The notes below the pieces were generated by a model. The model was given only the letters and a program-made list of their open reading frames with translations, did no database searches and was not told the origin of the DNA. A program made the translations under genes and the position numbers. A stretch of DNA of 64,000 bases from Paraburkholderia phytofirmans OLGA172 (lineage in GTDB: Bacteria > Pseudomonadota > Gammaproteobacteria > Burkholderiales > Burkholderiaceae): contig NZ_CP014579.1 in assembly GCF_001634365.1 (NCBI RefSeq), positions 124,001 through 188,000 on the forward strand. The letters run 5' to 3'. Shown here in pieces: positions 56,208 to 64,000 of this stretch. Each line of letters opens with the position of its first letter. Within the stretch, counting starts at the first letter, position 1.

Positions 56208-57416
56208 CTATCGAGCGGTCGCGGGCCGTGCATCGGGCTTTTCGCGGACGATTACGCCGTACCAACCCAGGCCGCGATAGCTCTCATAGCCGGGTGTTAC
56301 CGCAAACGAGACCATGCGCCCGTCTAGAGCCTGGTAAAAGCCACTCTTCTTACCGTTAGTCTCGATTTTGAGATGTTCACCTAGCGTGGCTTTGTCATCT
56401 GATGTTGCGATGACTCGGAAGGCCGAATCGACGATCATGCAGCGGGTTCGTTTCCATTCTTCGTCGGTCAGGCGCACTCCCTTCACTATTGAGGAGGCTT
56501 GCGGTCCCCAGTCGAAGAATATTAGCAACGCTCCCAGTGCATGACCGTTCGCATCTCCATTCGCTCGAATTGCCGTTGCATAGGTCGCGACCGGGGCACC
56601 CCTTAACATGGCCAGTGCCTCGACGTCTGCTGCGACGTAGTCGTCGCCATTTCGTGTTTTCATGGCGGACTTAAAGCTAGCCATCTCTGCGACGCTCTTG
56701 CCTACTACTCCGTATGTATCTGGGCGACCGTTGGCCACCACGGTGCCTTTCGCATCTACGATCCATAGATCCCGATAAACGGTATAGCTACCGAGAATTA
56801 CCGAGAGTCTTTGCGACGCATAGCGCTGAACTGATGCCTCCGGATTCGCAACGCAATCGACGATCGCCGAGTCCGTTGCCCACCAGCGGACATCACACGA
56901 GCGTTCGTATAGGTTACGGTCAATGACGTCAATCATATTCAACGCAAGATCCGCGTATCGCTGACCTTCGTGCGAGCGAAGTCGCTCAATCATGCTATCT
57001 CCAAGGTCGGTCAACTTGGACAGCGACCCCGCCAACTCCTTGTTCAATATTCCAGTTATTTCGGAGATGCGGTTGGAGACATGCTTCACCTGATTGGCGA
57101 CTACCGCGAATCCCTTGCCCGCATCGCCCGCACGCGCCGCTTCAATCAATGCGTTGAGGGCCAGGAAGGTCGTTTCCCGGTTGATGTCGTTAATGTCCGA
57201 TATCTTGCCAATGGCAAGCTTTTTCACTTGATATGTGAGATCAACTATCTCTTGTGGATCCGACATGGATGCCCCGTCTAGGTTGCTTGTGCCTGCGAAT
57301 AAGTAAGCTTTGATCCGGACGGCAGGCCCCGTCACCTTGGTGACCAACACGCAAAGGTCCTCAGGTGGCGCAACGATGGTGGAGAGCCAATTGTCTACGG
57401 ACCAACTCAACGTCAT
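56208..57416 (-). CDS. Soluble chemoreceptor-like protein, signalling part first
   Basis: A 402-residue protein without membrane segments. Residues 70-125 hold an MCP signalling-tip sequence (TTFLALNALIEAARAGDAGKGFAVVANQVK). The C-terminal half (about 200-395) is a Cache/PAS-like sensor: LWIVDAKGTVVANG, YAAD-type strands and GYESYRGLGWYGVIVRE. Typical receptors have the sensor first, so the order is reversed. ATG 57416 is used; 57266 (MSDPQEIV) is possible. It may signal in the cytoplasm through CheA/CheW. Confidence 0.75.
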   Translation of the reverse strand: MTLSWSVDNWLSTIVAPPEDLCVLVTKVTGPAVRIKAYLFAGTSNLDGASMSDPQEIVDLTYQVKKLAIGKISDINDINRETTFLALNALIEAARAGDAGKGFAVVANQVKHVSNRISEITGILNKELAGSLSKLTDLGDSMIERLRSHEGQRYADLALNMIDVIDRNLYERSCDVRWWATDSAIVDCVANPEASVQRYASQRLSVILGSYTVYRDLWIVDAKGTVVANGRPDTYGVVGKSVAEMASFKSAMKTRNGDDYVAADVEALAMLRGAPVATYATAIRANGDANGHALGALLIFFDWGPQASSIVKGVRLTDEEWKRTRCMIVDSAFRVIATSDDKATLGEHLKIETNGKKSGFYQALDGRMVSFAVTPGYESYRGLGWYGVIVREKPDARPATAR

Positions 57417-58183
57417 GGCCTCAAAATTCGTTCATGCCGGTCGGATTTCTGCCGTACGGCGAAAACACGTGGGGCGTGCGTTCCGAACCAGACTGTCTGT
57501 GCGAGCTCGCGACATACGTCTAGCAGCTGCAGGCCCAACGCGGACATATGAAAAAATGTGCCGGAGTAATTCATATCAGCAGACGTATGCGTATTGTATC
57601 AGCGGCATTTGGCCTACAACGCGAAATGTCAAAATTCCCGGAAAAAACAACGCTGAATGCCGTGCGCAGAGAATGGGGCCACCCGACAGCGGCTGCATTG
57701 CGCTTGAAATTTCCTGGTGTTCAACGCATGTCGGAGCCAGCAGATACTTGACGAAGGTGGTCACGAGGCGAGCCCTTCCTAAGAACACCGAACGTAGAAC
57801 AAGTTCTCGTTGCGACTATCACCCCATAGACGCAACGAACATTCTCAAGCGCGCACTCTATTGGTTCGGCGGTGCGAAGTTGGCTTGCTCATGGTGCAAC
57901 TTAACTAGGCAAGTATCGATATGCATTCCAAACGTGTCGGAGGAGAAATGACACGGCGAGGAATTCAATTTGTTGAATCTCCCAGATGGTCTGGCAGCGC
58001 TTCCTGGCCCGATGAGACGAGTGTATTCGCGTCGCCTGGGTCCGTGATTGAAAACGCAAACCATACATTTTCGATGTTTGTTGCTGCTTGATTGGCATGA
58101 CAGTTGCTCTATGTGCCCCGGCTCAGTCAATGCAAGGCCGACAAGCACGTCGGCTCAGAAGTCAGCAATCAAGAGGAGATCTC
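57417..58183. other. Intergenic region before glnK
   Basis: About 770 bases. The overlapping plus frames in 57310-57951 have no motif. The right end holds a sigma-54 promoter (58092-58108); a GGTGCA half-site near 57890 could be part of an NtrC site. Confidence 0.5.
58092..58108 (+). promoter_or_regulatory. Sigma-54 promoter of glnK-amtB
   Basis: TTGGCATGACAGTTGCT matches the -24/-12 pattern TGGCA(C)G-N4-TTGC with the required ten bases between GG (58094-58095) and GC (58106-58107). It lies about 75 bases upstream of the glnK start. Nitrogen-limited expression by NtrC is expected. Confidence 0.75.
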
Positions 58184-58522
58184 ATGAAACTAATTACCGC
58201 GATCATCAAGCCGTTCAAGCTGGAAGACGCTCGCGCTGCTTTGTCGGCTGCTGGTGTCTCCGGAATTACGGTGACGGAAGTTAAAGGATTTGGCCGTCAG
58301 AAAGGGCACACAGAGTTGTATCGCGGAGCTGAATACGTCGTCGATTTCTTGCCGAAGGTGAAGATCGAGGTTGCGGTCTCGGACGACATCGCCGACGAGG
58401 CAATCGAGGCGCTCGAACGGGCGGCACGCACCAGCAAGATCGGCGACGGCAAGATCTTCGTGACGTCAATTGAGCAGGTGATCCGGATTCGTACCGGAGA
58501 AACCGACGCTGCAGCGTTGTAA
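58184..58522 (+). CDS. glnK: PII signal protein GlnK
   Basis: A 112-residue PII protein. The T-loop GHTELYRGAEYVVDF carries Tyr51, which GlnD uridylylates. It senses 2-oxoglutarate and ATP/ADP and gates the ammonium channel coded downstream (42 bases). ATG 58184 has AAGAGGAG upstream; the longer frame from 58088 is not PII sequence. Could also be called glnB-type, but linkage to amtB favours glnK. Confidence 0.92.
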   Translation: MKLITAIIKPFKLEDARAALSAAGVSGITVTEVKGFGRQKGHTELYRGAEYVVDFLPKVKIEVAVSDDIADEAIEALERAARTSKIGDGKIFVTSIEQVIRIRTGETDAAAL

Positions 58523-58564
58523 GACTAAAGATAGAAACACAAATAGCGATAAGAGGAACCAAAG

Positions 58565-60016
58565 ATGCGTAAATTATTGATGTCCCTTCTAATGGCCGGA
58601 TCGCTGCTCGCGGGCGGTGTCAGCGTTGCCGTCGCCGATGACGCCTCAGCCCCTGCGGCCGTCTCAGCAGCCGCACCGGCCGCCGATGCTGCGCCGGGAA
58701 CGGCGGTAAGTGCTTCTGCTCCCGCAACAGCTTCTGTGGCGGCATCTGATGCTGCCGCGCCGGCAGCCCCGACAGCGCCGTTCTCGGTCGATTCGTCGAA
58801 GATCAATTCGGGCGACACCGCTTGGATGCTGACTTCCGCTGCGCTCGTGCTGTTCATGACGATTCCGGGTCTGGCGCTGTTCTACGGCGGTATGGTGCGC
58901 AAGAAGAACGTGCTTGCCACGCTGATGCAGAGCTTCGCGATCACCTGCGTCGTCACGATTGTTTGGACAGTCATAGGCTATAGCTTGGCATTCACCCCCG
59001 GCGGTTCGTTCATTGGTGGCTTCTCGCGAATCCTCATGATGGGCATGAACTACATCAAGGGCGACAAGGCCACGACGCTGACCGTCAGCCATCTGGCTCC
59101 GACGATTCCGGAGTCAGTTTTCTTCGTCTATCAGATGACGTTCGCGATCATTACCCCGGCACTCATCACGGGCGCATTTGCCGACCGTATGAAGTTCTCG
59201 GCGATGCTGGTGTTCATGACGCTGTGGTCAATCATCGTCTACTCGCCGATTGCTCACATGGTCTGGGAACCTACCGGCTGGCTCGCTAGCGCGGGTATCC
59301 TCGACTTCGCCGGCGGCACGGTGGTACACATCAATGCCGGCGTTGCTGGGCTTGTCTGTTGTCTGATGCTCGGCAAACGGGTTGGTTATGGCGATGAAGC
59401 AATGCCGCCGCACAATCTGATCCTCACGTTGATTGGTGGCGCCATGTTGTGGGTAGGCTGGTTCGGCTTCAACGCGGGTTCGGCAGTGGCGGCAGACGGT
59501 CGCGCCGGCTTTGCGATGTTCGCAACCCAAGTGGCGACTGCTGCAGCCGCACTCGCGTGGATGTTCGCTGAATGGGCGACCAAGGGTAAGCCGTCGGTAC
59601 TCGGTATCGTGTCGGGCGCTGTGGCAGGTCTGGTGGCGATTACACCGGCTTCGGGCTTCGTCGGTACGGCAGGTTCGCTGGTGATTGGTATTGTGGCTGG
59701 CGTGGTTTGTTTCTGGTCGGCAACGTGGCTTAAGCACAAGCTCGGCTACGACGATTCGCTCGACGCGTTTGGCGTGCACTGCGTCGGCGGTATCGTGGGC
59801 GCGCTCCTGACCGGTGTGTTCGCGGTCAAGGACATCGGCGGCGCGGACGGCAGCGTCATCCTGCAAGCCAAGGGCGTGCTGACAACGTTGATTTACAGCG
59901 GCGCCGTTAGCTTCGTCTTGCTAAAGGTCATCGACATGGTGATGGGTATCCGTGTGACCGAAGACGAAGAACGCGAAGGTTTGGATGTGGTGCTCCACGG
60001 CGAAGCTGTCGAGTGA
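58565..60016 (+). CDS. amtB: Ammonium channel AmtB
   Basis: A 483-residue inner-membrane protein with a signal peptide, an Ala/Pro-rich periplasmic stretch (about 25-75) and eleven membrane segments. Typical motifs are present: GLALFYGGMVRKKNVL, FNAGSAVAADGRAG and FGVHCVGGIVGALLTGVF (pore His of the twin-His pair). The C-terminus GLDVVLHGE is the GlnK-binding tail. It forms an operon with glnK. Confidence 0.93.
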   Translation: MRKLLMSLLMAGSLLAGGVSVAVADDASAPAAVSAAAPAADAAPGTAVSASAPATASVAASDAAAPAAPTAPFSVDSSKINSGDTAWMLTSAALVLFMTIPGLALFYGGMVRKKNVLATLMQSFAITCVVTIVWTVIGYSLAFTPGGSFIGGFSRILMMGMNYIKGDKATTLTVSHLAPTIPESVFFVYQMTFAIITPALITGAFADRMKFSAMLVFMTLWSIIVYSPIAHMVWEPTGWLASAGILDFAGGTVVHINAGVAGLVCCLMLGKRVGYGDEAMPPHNLILTLIGGAMLWVGWFGFNAGSAVAADGRAGFAMFATQVATAAAALAWMFAEWATKGKPSVLGIVSGAVAGLVAITPASGFVGTAGSLVIGIVAGVVCFWSATWLKHKLGYDDSLDAFGVHCVGGIVGALLTGVFAVKDIGGADGSVILQAKGVLTTLIYSGAVSFVLLKVIDMVMGIRVTEDEEREGLDVVLHGEAVE

Positions 60017-60209
60017 CAGCCTCGTAGCGTCCAGAAAGAAAGTAATTGATGTAGGCGATGGGCGGTCCTTAAGTCGGACAGGCTTCAAAGATGGTCCATC
60101 GCCATTCCTACGCAGAAGCACTTTTTCGAGTCCGAACACTTTCGCGCGGAAAGTGATTGGGTGTTGCAGAGGTGGCTAGTTCGAATTGCTCTACGCGCGG
60201 ATGAGCTCT

Positions 60210-60509
60210 CTACGGCAGCGGCGCAAGCATAATGGTCAGCACTTCGCCCAACGTAGCAATTGCAATGGCTAAATAGACCGGATTGGTACTGAGAAACTTG
60301 TGCAGATCAACTTCGGACTTGAACCTAAGCCAGACACCGAAAAATCCCAACGACAGTATCAAACCGGCGACGAGGCTGGATCCTAGCAGGATCTCCAGCC
60401 ACTTCTCATGACCCGATGCGTTCGCATTCCACGAGAATGCCGCCAGACAAATGAGCTGACAGCTCAACGTCGTCAATACTCCAGGATGATACTGACGGAA
60501 TTTGTACAT
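60210..60509 (-). CDS. Small membrane protein
   Basis: A 99-residue protein with about three hydrophobic segments (VLTTLSCQLICLAAF, LLGSSLVAGLILSLGFFG, PVYLAIAIATLGEVLTIML). No family recognised and only a weak ribosome site. Its reality rests on the hydrophobic periodicity. Confidence 0.5.
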   Translation of the reverse strand: MYKFRQYHPGVLTTLSCQLICLAAFSWNANASGHEKWLEILLGSSLVAGLILSLGFFGVWLRFKSEVDLHKFLSTNPVYLAIAIATLGEVLTIMLAPLP

Positions 60510-60853
60510 GGATGAACGCGACCCCTGTGACGTTTGTCCGCATGGTTTTCGAACCGACCCGACGCCCCTGCTCGAGTCGTCACTAGCGGACTTTCCGCAC
60601 TCACTCGATGTTACGGCGTTTTCCGACCGAACTTGTCAATCTGCACGCATGGGCGATTTTTCGCTTGAAATCGACAGGCGAATTGAGAGGGAAATCTTGC
60701 TGCTTTTTTATGCTTACGTGGCTAACTATACCAGCCCGAAACGCTTACGTGAGCCTATCGTTTTTCGACGCGCTTAACTTGCAGCTTTGAGGCAACGCAC
60801 CGGAATCGGCGTGAAGCCGGACAACATTCCGACGTGCGCGGCGGATTAACTCT
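60510..60853. other. Intergenic region
   Basis: About 340 bases. A plus frame at 60502-60777 shows no motif and I do not support it. Confidence 0.4.
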
Positions 60854-62134
60854 TCAGGCTGCAACACTATCTCGCTGCGCTGCCCGCTGCCAATCGATAT
60901 CCGCGCACAGGATTTTCAGCTCACCGCGAATAACTGCGGCAATTGAAAGAGTGACGCAAAAGTGCGCGCCATTGATTGAAAGATAGGGCTTGGTAATCTG
61001 GACCACCCCCGGATGTTCGACCGCGTTCTTAAAATATGGCCGCCGTTCCCAGCATGCTCCGCGTGGGTCAATCAAACCGAGCGATGGGCCGGGTGAGGAC
61101 GCGCCCGAACCGTTCGCGCTTACGTCGCCGCCTATCTGTTCGCCTTGGGCGTTCAGTATGAAACACCGTACCGCTCCGTCGAGTAGCAAAAGGTCCTTGC
61201 AGGTAGACGAAATTTCTGCGCCTTCATTAGAACGGTCGGCTGCCGATTGAAGCGCGGTTGCGTAGGCTGCCAGCAGGACGGCCTGCTCGTTGCTTTTTTC
61301 CTCAGCGTGCTTTCGATAAGACTGCCAAAGGTTGTCTATCACCATTCGGGATTCGGTTCTGTCCACGCCGCCCGGTGCCGGACGGGCGAAAAAGAATCCT
61401 TGTGCGAAGTCTGCATCGCACTCCATCGCGAGGAGCGCCTCCTGAAGCGTCTCCACGCCTTCGACTAATACCAACGCGCCAGCTTCATGAAGAAGGGATA
61501 TCAATCTAGGAAGTAGGCGTGCAACGTGTGCGAATCGAGCCGCCTGCTCTATCACCCTGCGGTCCAACTTGACAATGTCGGGCTGAAGTTGCCAAACCCG
61601 ATCGATATTTGAGTGACCGGCTCCAAAATCGTCTAGAGCGATCAGGAAACCCCTTTGTCGAAAGGACGCAATGCCTTCAATCAGCCTCTGCAAATTGCCA
61701 TTTGGTGTCTCAAGCACTTCGAGAACAATGCGCTCAGGCGGCAGGTGAAGATGTCTCAGGCTATCTTCAACCAGATGACGGTAAGTATCGGAGACGATAA
61801 ACCCGTCAGGGCGAGTGTTGAGGAAAAGCCATTCGTGGGCTGTCGCGACCCGCGTGAAGTTTGACGCGTGCATCAACTGAACGCCGCGTTCAAGGTTATT
61901 CCAACGACCAATGGAGGAGGAGCGTTCGAATACCTCCAGCGGAGACACGATATTGCCGGAACCGTCGCGCGCGCGGAGAAGAGCCTCATACCCGATCGAT
62001 CGGCGGTGAGAAAGGCTGAAAATAGGTTGGAAAGCGCTTGTGAGTGTTAACTCGCCGAAATGTGCGAAGGAGTGGTCCGAGGATTTGCAACCCCCAGGAA
62101 ATTCCAGCAGATTGGTAGATGTCAATTTGATCAT
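60854..62134 (-). CDS. EAL-domain c-di-GMP phosphodiesterase with C-terminal sensor
   Basis: A 426-residue soluble protein. The EAL domain (about 30-270) has all key residues: GYEALLRA, FLNTRP, LEVLET, LDDFGAGHS, VKLDRR, VEGVET, AQGFFFARP, so it should hydrolyse c-di-GMP to pGpG. The C-terminal part (about 290-420: RCFILNAQGEQIGGDV, RRPYFKNA, ITKPYLSINGAHFCVT) resembles a Cache-like sensor, as seen in some YkuI-type proteins. No membrane segment, so it likely senses a cytoplasmic ligand. Confidence 0.85.
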   Translation of the reverse strand: MIKLTSTNLLEFPGGCKSSDHSFAHFGELTLTSAFQPIFSLSHRRSIGYEALLRARDGSGNIVSPLEVFERSSSIGRWNNLERGVQLMHASNFTRVATAHEWLFLNTRPDGFIVSDTYRHLVEDSLRHLHLPPERIVLEVLETPNGNLQRLIEGIASFRQRGFLIALDDFGAGHSNIDRVWQLQPDIVKLDRRVIEQAARFAHVARLLPRLISLLHEAGALVLVEGVETLQEALLAMECDADFAQGFFFARPAPGGVDRTESRMVIDNLWQSYRKHAEEKSNEQAVLLAAYATALQSAADRSNEGAEISSTCKDLLLLDGAVRCFILNAQGEQIGGDVSANGSGASSPGPSLGLIDPRGACWERRPYFKNAVEHPGVVQITKPYLSINGAHFCVTLSIAAVIRGELKILCADIDWQRAAQRDSVAA

Positions 62135-62524
62135 CTCTGTAGCGACGTCTCACGCAGAGCAGTTATGCGCGGCGCCGGAGTAATGAGCCCTTCTTTGCGC
62201 GAGCAATTTCCTAAACTCGCCGGTAGAGAGGTCTTGTCGTCGGATGCAAAGAGCGGCTGGTCTGGCCGTCCATGTGTTGAAAAAATACCAAACAAAAAAG
62301 CAGGACCATGATTCGCGTAAGTGCTCGCTACGCCTTCATTCTTCGATAATGATGCAGTGGTCTAAAGCGTCCTGGCCAGCAGCCCTCGGCGTGGCATTTT
62401 CATAGTACCCGACTTTTCTTCAAATCAAAAATCAACTAGTTTTTCATCTACGAGAAATGCGCCAGGGTTGACTCCTTGTCTGAAGAACTTTTGTCGCAAC
62501 CTTATGCATAACCCAAAACCGAAG
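62135..62524. other. Intergenic region
   Basis: About 390 bases between two minus-strand genes. No gene, repeat or terminator that I can support. Confidence 0.4.
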
Positions 62525-62773
62525 TTAGCGACTAACTGACGACACGCCCATGGCTGGCCGCGCAACGTCTGGCGGAAATACGCGCCACTTGCCGTCGTCG
62601 TGGAGGAAGAAATATAGCGCTAATGGACCTGTGGGGCGCAGCGCCTCTACGCAAACATAGCGCAAGCGGTTCGACGACATGCGACCGAATCGCGCCACTC
62701 GAGCTGGCATTGTCGAAGAGGGGGATAGCCATTTTTCGACCATCAAACGCAATGAGTTATTCATCGTGTACAT
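62525..62773 (-). CDS. Small protein, paralogue of 55516
   Basis: An 82-residue protein from ATG 62773 with GGTGGAG upstream; the GTG at 62785 is a possible longer start. It contains VEKWLSPSSTMPARVARFGR and FFLHDDGKWRVFPPD, like the 55516 protein. Function unknown; two copies 7 kb apart suggest a regulated or expanding family. Confidence 0.65.
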   Translation of the reverse strand: MYTMNNSLRLMVEKWLSPSSTMPARVARFGRMSSNRLRYVCVEALRPTGPLALYFFLHDDGKWRVFPPDVARPAMGVSSVSR

Positions 62774-63022
62774 CAGATTCTCCACCTTATTCCTTTAAAA
62801 ACGACCCGTCGCGGTCCATCATTCGTTGCGACAAGTCGTGCTTTGAGGAACTTGGGTGGTTCCCTTCATGCATTCTGTATGGTGCAGCGCTATGACGCGA
62901 CTCTTCTGGTCCGGTTCGAATCGCTGACGGGAAAGCGAATCGCGGTCGATATGCAGCGCCACGTCTGAGGACTGCGGCGCTGGCGACGGAGTATAAAAAA
63001 AGCGATCCGGCAATCGATGGAG

Positions 63023-63955
63023 TTAGCGGATCCTTCCCTCAGTACGCAGCTGTTTGCCGATTCTTGCAATTCCAGCTTCGCCGCTGCTGAGGGCTTCCTT
63101 CGATGTGTGTACGGAGTAGTAGCCCAACACGAGATCATGCGGATGCGGTATGGCTGACGCAACGATGAAATCAACGTCATCCTCCGCGACAAACTCCAGC
63201 GGCTCCTCTGATGCGGTAAACGCGGCAAACTCGTTTCGAAGGCGCGTGCCGGAGGCGACGAGAGTGCCGTTGTTGACGTGTGCCCAAGCGACGGTGTGCC
63301 CGACTGGTGGCTTGTAGGACCACTGTTGTCCTGCATACAAGCGGACATGCAGCAGGTTTATGCCCGGCGGAGCGCCTATTTCACTGCGGCTATCGCCGTA
63401 TTGTCCCAGCACAATACGTGCGGGCCCGACATTCGGAACGCCTTCTGCCGGCAGGTATTGGCTGCAAGGTGGGCCATTTTCGAGGTTGTGGGGCAAGGCC
63501 ACCCAAATCTGATAGCCCCTAAATCGCTCCCGCCCGCTAGGGCCCCCTTCGTGCCAGACACCGTTGCCCGCGCTCATCCATTCGACACTACCGGCGGAAA
63601 GCGTCCCTGATGCCCCCGTCGTGTCTTCATATCGCAAATTTCCCGATAGAAGCACAGTAATTGTCGCGATGCCCGAATGGGGGTGAATCGGAAACAGCGA
63701 GTCGTCGTTGGGCACTATGTCGAAATAGTCCAGGAACACGAATGGCTTGATGAGTGCGCCAATGTCCGACGGGCTGACAATCCGCGTAACAGGACCGTGT
63801 CGACGTCCTGTTGTGCGTGTCACAACGTTACGCGATACCGACGTGGGTGTATCGACGTTCAACTCGCCTCTTGAGATAGCCCGCTCGGCGGCCGAGCGCG
63901 TCATTTGGGAAGGGGTAACGGGTGCCTCTAGGACGTCGTTCGCAGGATGTTCCAT
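63023..63955 (-). CDS. Pirin family protein
   Basis: A 310-residue bicupin. The metal-site motif HPHSGIATITVLLSG and the later WMSAGNGVWHEGG are typical of pirins, and a C-terminal cupin half (GTLVASGTRLRNEF) follows. Known bacterial members have quercetin dioxygenase activity or act in redox sensing. ATG 63955 (MEHPAND) is chosen over the TTG at 63988. A single gene at the window's edge. Confidence 0.9.
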   Translation of the reverse strand: MEHPANDVLEAPVTPSQMTRSAAERAISRGELNVDTPTSVSRNVVTRTTGRRHGPVTRIVSPSDIGALIKPFVFLDYFDIVPNDDSLFPIHPHSGIATITVLLSGNLRYEDTTGASGTLSAGSVEWMSAGNGVWHEGGPSGRERFRGYQIWVALPHNLENGPPCSQYLPAEGVPNVGPARIVLGQYGDSRSEIGAPPGINLLHVRLYAGQQWSYKPPVGHTVAWAHVNNGTLVASGTRLRNEFAAFTASEEPLEFVAEDDVDFIVASAIPHPHDLVLGYYSVHTSKEALSSGEAGIARIGKQLRTEGRIR

Positions 63956-64000
63956 GGATAATTCGTTCGGAAGATGGTATCGGCCCAAGGATAGACGCTT

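Noticed and set aside
60502..60777. 91-aa plus frame after amtB
   Set aside because: No motif; overlaps the start region of the small membrane protein on the other strand by a few bases; weak start.

Overview
The window reads as an accessory region of a betaproteobacterial genome, most likely Burkholderiaceae (Paraburkholderia/Caballeronia-like). The reasons are high GC, H-NS proteins of the type carrying a TGATW-GRGRAP DNA-binding motif, a Tar-type chemoreceptor, a glnK-amtB pair behind a sigma-54 promoter, IS66 elements and RIT (recombinase-in-trio) elements. No rRNA, tRNA or CRISPR array was seen. The species is an inference.

Layout. 1-5.7 kb is a small conflict or nucleotide-modification-like island: a nucleoside 2-deoxyribosyltransferase-like 3' end, a P-loop kinase-like protein, two diverged members of one unrecognised family (WG motif), an HTH / ImmA-IrrE / PIN-like trio and a Rossmann enzyme resembling branched-polyamine synthase. 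6-15 kb holds mostly exported proteins: a lysozyme-like protein, a lipoprotein, a trypsin-like protease, a CHAP-type amidase, an N-acetylmuramoyl-alanine amidase-like protein and a subtilase. 15.8-22.8 kb has a truncated NACHT NTPase followed by a three-gene operon: exported 216-aa protein, CHASE2 membrane protein, and a 1328-aa TPR-CHAT protease with an N-terminal signal-like segment. 23-29.3 kb has an RloC/PrrC-like ATPase, an H-NS protein with two DNA-binding motifs and a histone-H1-like tail, a 72-aa protein, and a reverse transcriptase overlapping a PD-(D/E)XK nuclease-like gene, which together look like a two-gene defence system.

29.6-42.5 kb is one IS66 element (8-bp target duplication TGAAGACG) that was itself invaded twice. 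A RIT element sits in tnpC, a second RIT element sits inside ritC of the first, and a serine-recombinase element sits in tnpB. Removing the insertions restores the reading frame at each junction and leaves an IS66 of about 2.55 kb. The IS66 itself interrupted a small ORF of unknown function.

42.7-51.5 kb carries an H-NS-like protein lacking its DNA-binding domain, a field of GGTGAG repeats, a chemoreceptor with a small partner gene, a GGDEF remnant, an HNH protein, a sugar-isomerase-like protein and a MarR regulator. 52-54.6 kb is a second, decayed IS66 (target duplication CTTCCATC) that splits a TetR gene whose likely operators lie at 55.3-55.45 kb. 55.5-64 kb is quieter: two small proteins, a chemoreceptor-like soluble protein with reversed domain order, glnK-amtB, an EAL phosphodiesterase, a second copy of one small-protein family, and a pirin.

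Best candidates for an undescribed system are the RT-nuclease pair (26.7-29.3 kb), the exported CHASE2/TPR-CHAT operon with its neighbouring exported proteases and wall hydrolases, and the WG-family pairs at 0.7-5.7 kb. All functions are inferred from motifs and context; no database search was run.
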